This document shows positions 6,603 through 7,514 of a stretch of 7,514 bases of DNA, one piece after another. Origin of the DNA: CBDUXT01 sp965371245 (GTDB lineage: Bacteria; Planctomycetota; Phycisphaerae; UBA1845); contig CBDUXT010000164.1 in assembly GCA_965371245.1 (NCBI GenBank), positions 1-7,514 of the forward strand, read 5' to 3'. The notes beneath the pieces are model-generated. The model did no database searches and was not told the DNA's origin. It saw nothing but the letters and a program-made list of their open reading frames with translations. Position numbers and translations under genes: made by a program. How positions within the stretch are numbered: the first letter of the stretch is position 1; every line of letters begins with the position of its first letter.

Positions 6603-6983
6603 TCACCAAGTCTTGCGGGCGTAAAGCGGTACAGCTCCATTCTGCTTCCATCGCCCCCTGTGATTCCCGATTGTCTCCATTTCCGTCGCGGGGCGGCTCT
6701 TCCACCCACGGAGACGGCCGGCTACCGGCCAGACAAACCCCTCTGGCAGCAAATTGGGGCGGTTTTCTCGGTGAGGAGCGAGAACGTGGAATAATTTTGG
6801 GCGTTAGAGGGGTTAATGGTTATGATGTGTCTTGCACCTGAGGCACCGGGGCCAACGGGTGCGATGCCGGAGTCCTTCCCGACCGGGCTGCTTGGCCGGC
6901 AACGCCTAATGCGTCGGCGTGAGGTCGATGTACGCGGTCGAATGGGTAGGACGAGGTGCGTACCGAACCGGAGGTGCAAATCC
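6603..6983. other. Non-coding stretch between transposase remnant and next gene
   Basis: No convincing gene is seen on either strand across 381 bases. It contains a compact hairpin, GGCCGG-cta-CCGGCC (6716-6730), without a T-run; a candidate promoter (6797-6826); and a leader with small inverted repeats GCACC/GGTGC (6843-6847/6858-6862) and TGCCGG/CCGGCA (6866-6871/6896-6901). The part from 6603 to about 6780 may be decayed mobile-element DNA, since it adjoins the transposase remnant, but no recognisable protein similarity remains. Confidence 0.4.
6797..6826 (+). promoter_or_regulatory. Candidate promoter for the downstream secreted protein
   Basis: TTGGGC (6797-6802) and TATGAT (6821-6826) are spaced by 18 bases. 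Transcription would start near 6833 and give a leader of about 150 bases before the ATG at 6984. The match is moderate and unsupported by other evidence. Confidence 0.4.
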
Positions 6984-7514
6984 ATGACGCGCGCGATCCA
7001 TATCCAACGGACGTTGCTGGTTGCGATATCGATGCTCGCATCCACGGCCGCGTTCGCCCAGCCCGGGTTCGGCCGGCGCGACGGGGTAGCGACCGACCCA
7101 ATCTCGAACAGGGGTATTCTGCACGGATTCGACCTCTCGCGCTTCAGGGATCTGCAGATCGTGGAGGAGGACGTTCCGGCCGACGCGCCGACCATCGTCC
7201 TGCTGAATGACGAGGCCAAGGCGCGTGGGCGGGCGTCGTCGCATCTGGTCGAGGCGTTCGTCTACAAGAACTTCAGTGCGGGTCGCAACAACCAGACGGC
7301 GTTCTTTTTCAACTGGAAGTCGACGTCGGGGGGAAGTGGCGATCCGGACTGTCTGCCCGGTGCCGACAACCCCGGCGGCTGTTTCCCGATCGTGCAAACC
7401 GTTCCAGGTATCTTCCATGCCGACGGCGCCGTCTTCGGCGGCGGGTTCAAGCCGAGCGTGACGGCGGTCTCCTCGTTCGAGATCTTCGCGTTCCGTGACG
7501 CCTCCGACCCGGAC
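6984..7514 (+). CDS. Secreted protein of unknown family, 3' end outside window
   Basis: Reading from ATG 6984, the frame stays open for 177 codons to the window edge, so the gene is partial. GGAGG (6970-6974) lies 9 bases upstream, an excellent ribosome binding site. The first 25 residues form a clear Sec signal peptide: Arg at 3 and 9, hydrophobic core LLVAISMLASTAAFA, cleavage before QPGFG. The mature part is beta-prone and aromatic (AFVYKNFSAG, TAFFFNWKS, SFEIFAFRDAS), with two Cys (123, 133) around a GADNPGG loop that could form a disulfide. No known domain is recognised. It may be a planctomycete exported or cell-surface protein. It follows a probable own promoter and is not evidently co-transcribed with the kinase. 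That a gene exists here is well supported by the signal peptide, ribosome binding site and high third-position G+C. Confidence 0.85.
   Translation, partial: MTRAIHIQRTLLVAISMLASTAAFAQPGFGRRDGVATDPISNRGILHGFDLSRFRDLQIVEEDVPADAPTIVLLNDEAKARGRASSHLVEAFVYKNFSAGRNNQTAFFFNWKSTSGGSGDPDCLPGADNPGGCFPIVQTVPGIFHADGAVFGGGFKPSVTAVSSFEIFAFRDASDPD

Noticed and set aside
6716..6730. Terminator hairpin GGCCGG-cta-CCGGCC
   Set aside because: The stem is only 6 bp and neither strand has a following T-run. It is noted only as a hairpin.
6722..7418. Minus-strand open frames across the right end
   Set aside because: They are antisense to the signal-peptide protein starting at 6984 and have no export signal, domain or good ribosome site.
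1..7514. CRISPR array, tRNA or rRNA genes
   Set aside because: No regularly spaced short DNA repeats, cloverleaf-like segments or conserved rRNA stretches were seen by eye. The only regular repeats are the protein-level TPRs.

Overview
The window looks like a piece of a Planctomycetota chromosome. The reasons are the high G+C, a secreted protein with a CC...C cysteine module and DCN-x-NG-x-PD-x-CD calcium-loop repeats, and a PF07638-type ECF sigma factor overlapping a large Ser/Thr kinase with tetratricopeptide (TPR) repeats. That sigma/kinase pairing is common in Planctomycetota and Acidobacteriota. The phylum call is inferred from protein style only; no rRNA or other marker gene is present.

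Layout, left to right. (1) Minus strand, 39-1952: a secreted, cysteine-rich, multi-domain protein. A second start at 2138 is possible. (2) 1953-2584: a divergent intergenic region with a 14-bp dyad (2323-2357), a 10-bp direct repeat, a good sigma-70-like promoter (2440-2468) and a leader inverted repeat. (3) Plus strand, 2585-3166: ECF-like sigma factor with a probable GTG start. (4) Plus strand, 3138-6293: membrane-anchored Ser/Thr kinase with about eleven 42-residue TPRs, overlapping the sigma gene by 29 bases. (5) Minus strand, 6310-6602: remnant of a DDE (integrase-core) transposase, with a 2-base frameshift at the catalytic Glu and flanking stops. (6) 6603-6983: non-coding, with a candidate promoter. 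(7) Plus strand, from 6984 past the window edge: the first 177 residues of a secreted protein of unknown family.

How the genes may work together: the sigma factor and kinase form a translationally coupled pair. The sigma factor lacks the usual acidic residues in region 2.2 and has a conserved Thr at one of those positions. This suggests the kinase may switch the sigma factor on by phosphorylation, replacing an anti-sigma factor. The kinase's TPR array lies beyond its single membrane segment and would act as the sensor or docking part. The two secreted proteins are possible targets of this system, but nothing in the sequence proves it. The transposase remnant shows that a mobile element once sat directly behind the kinase gene.
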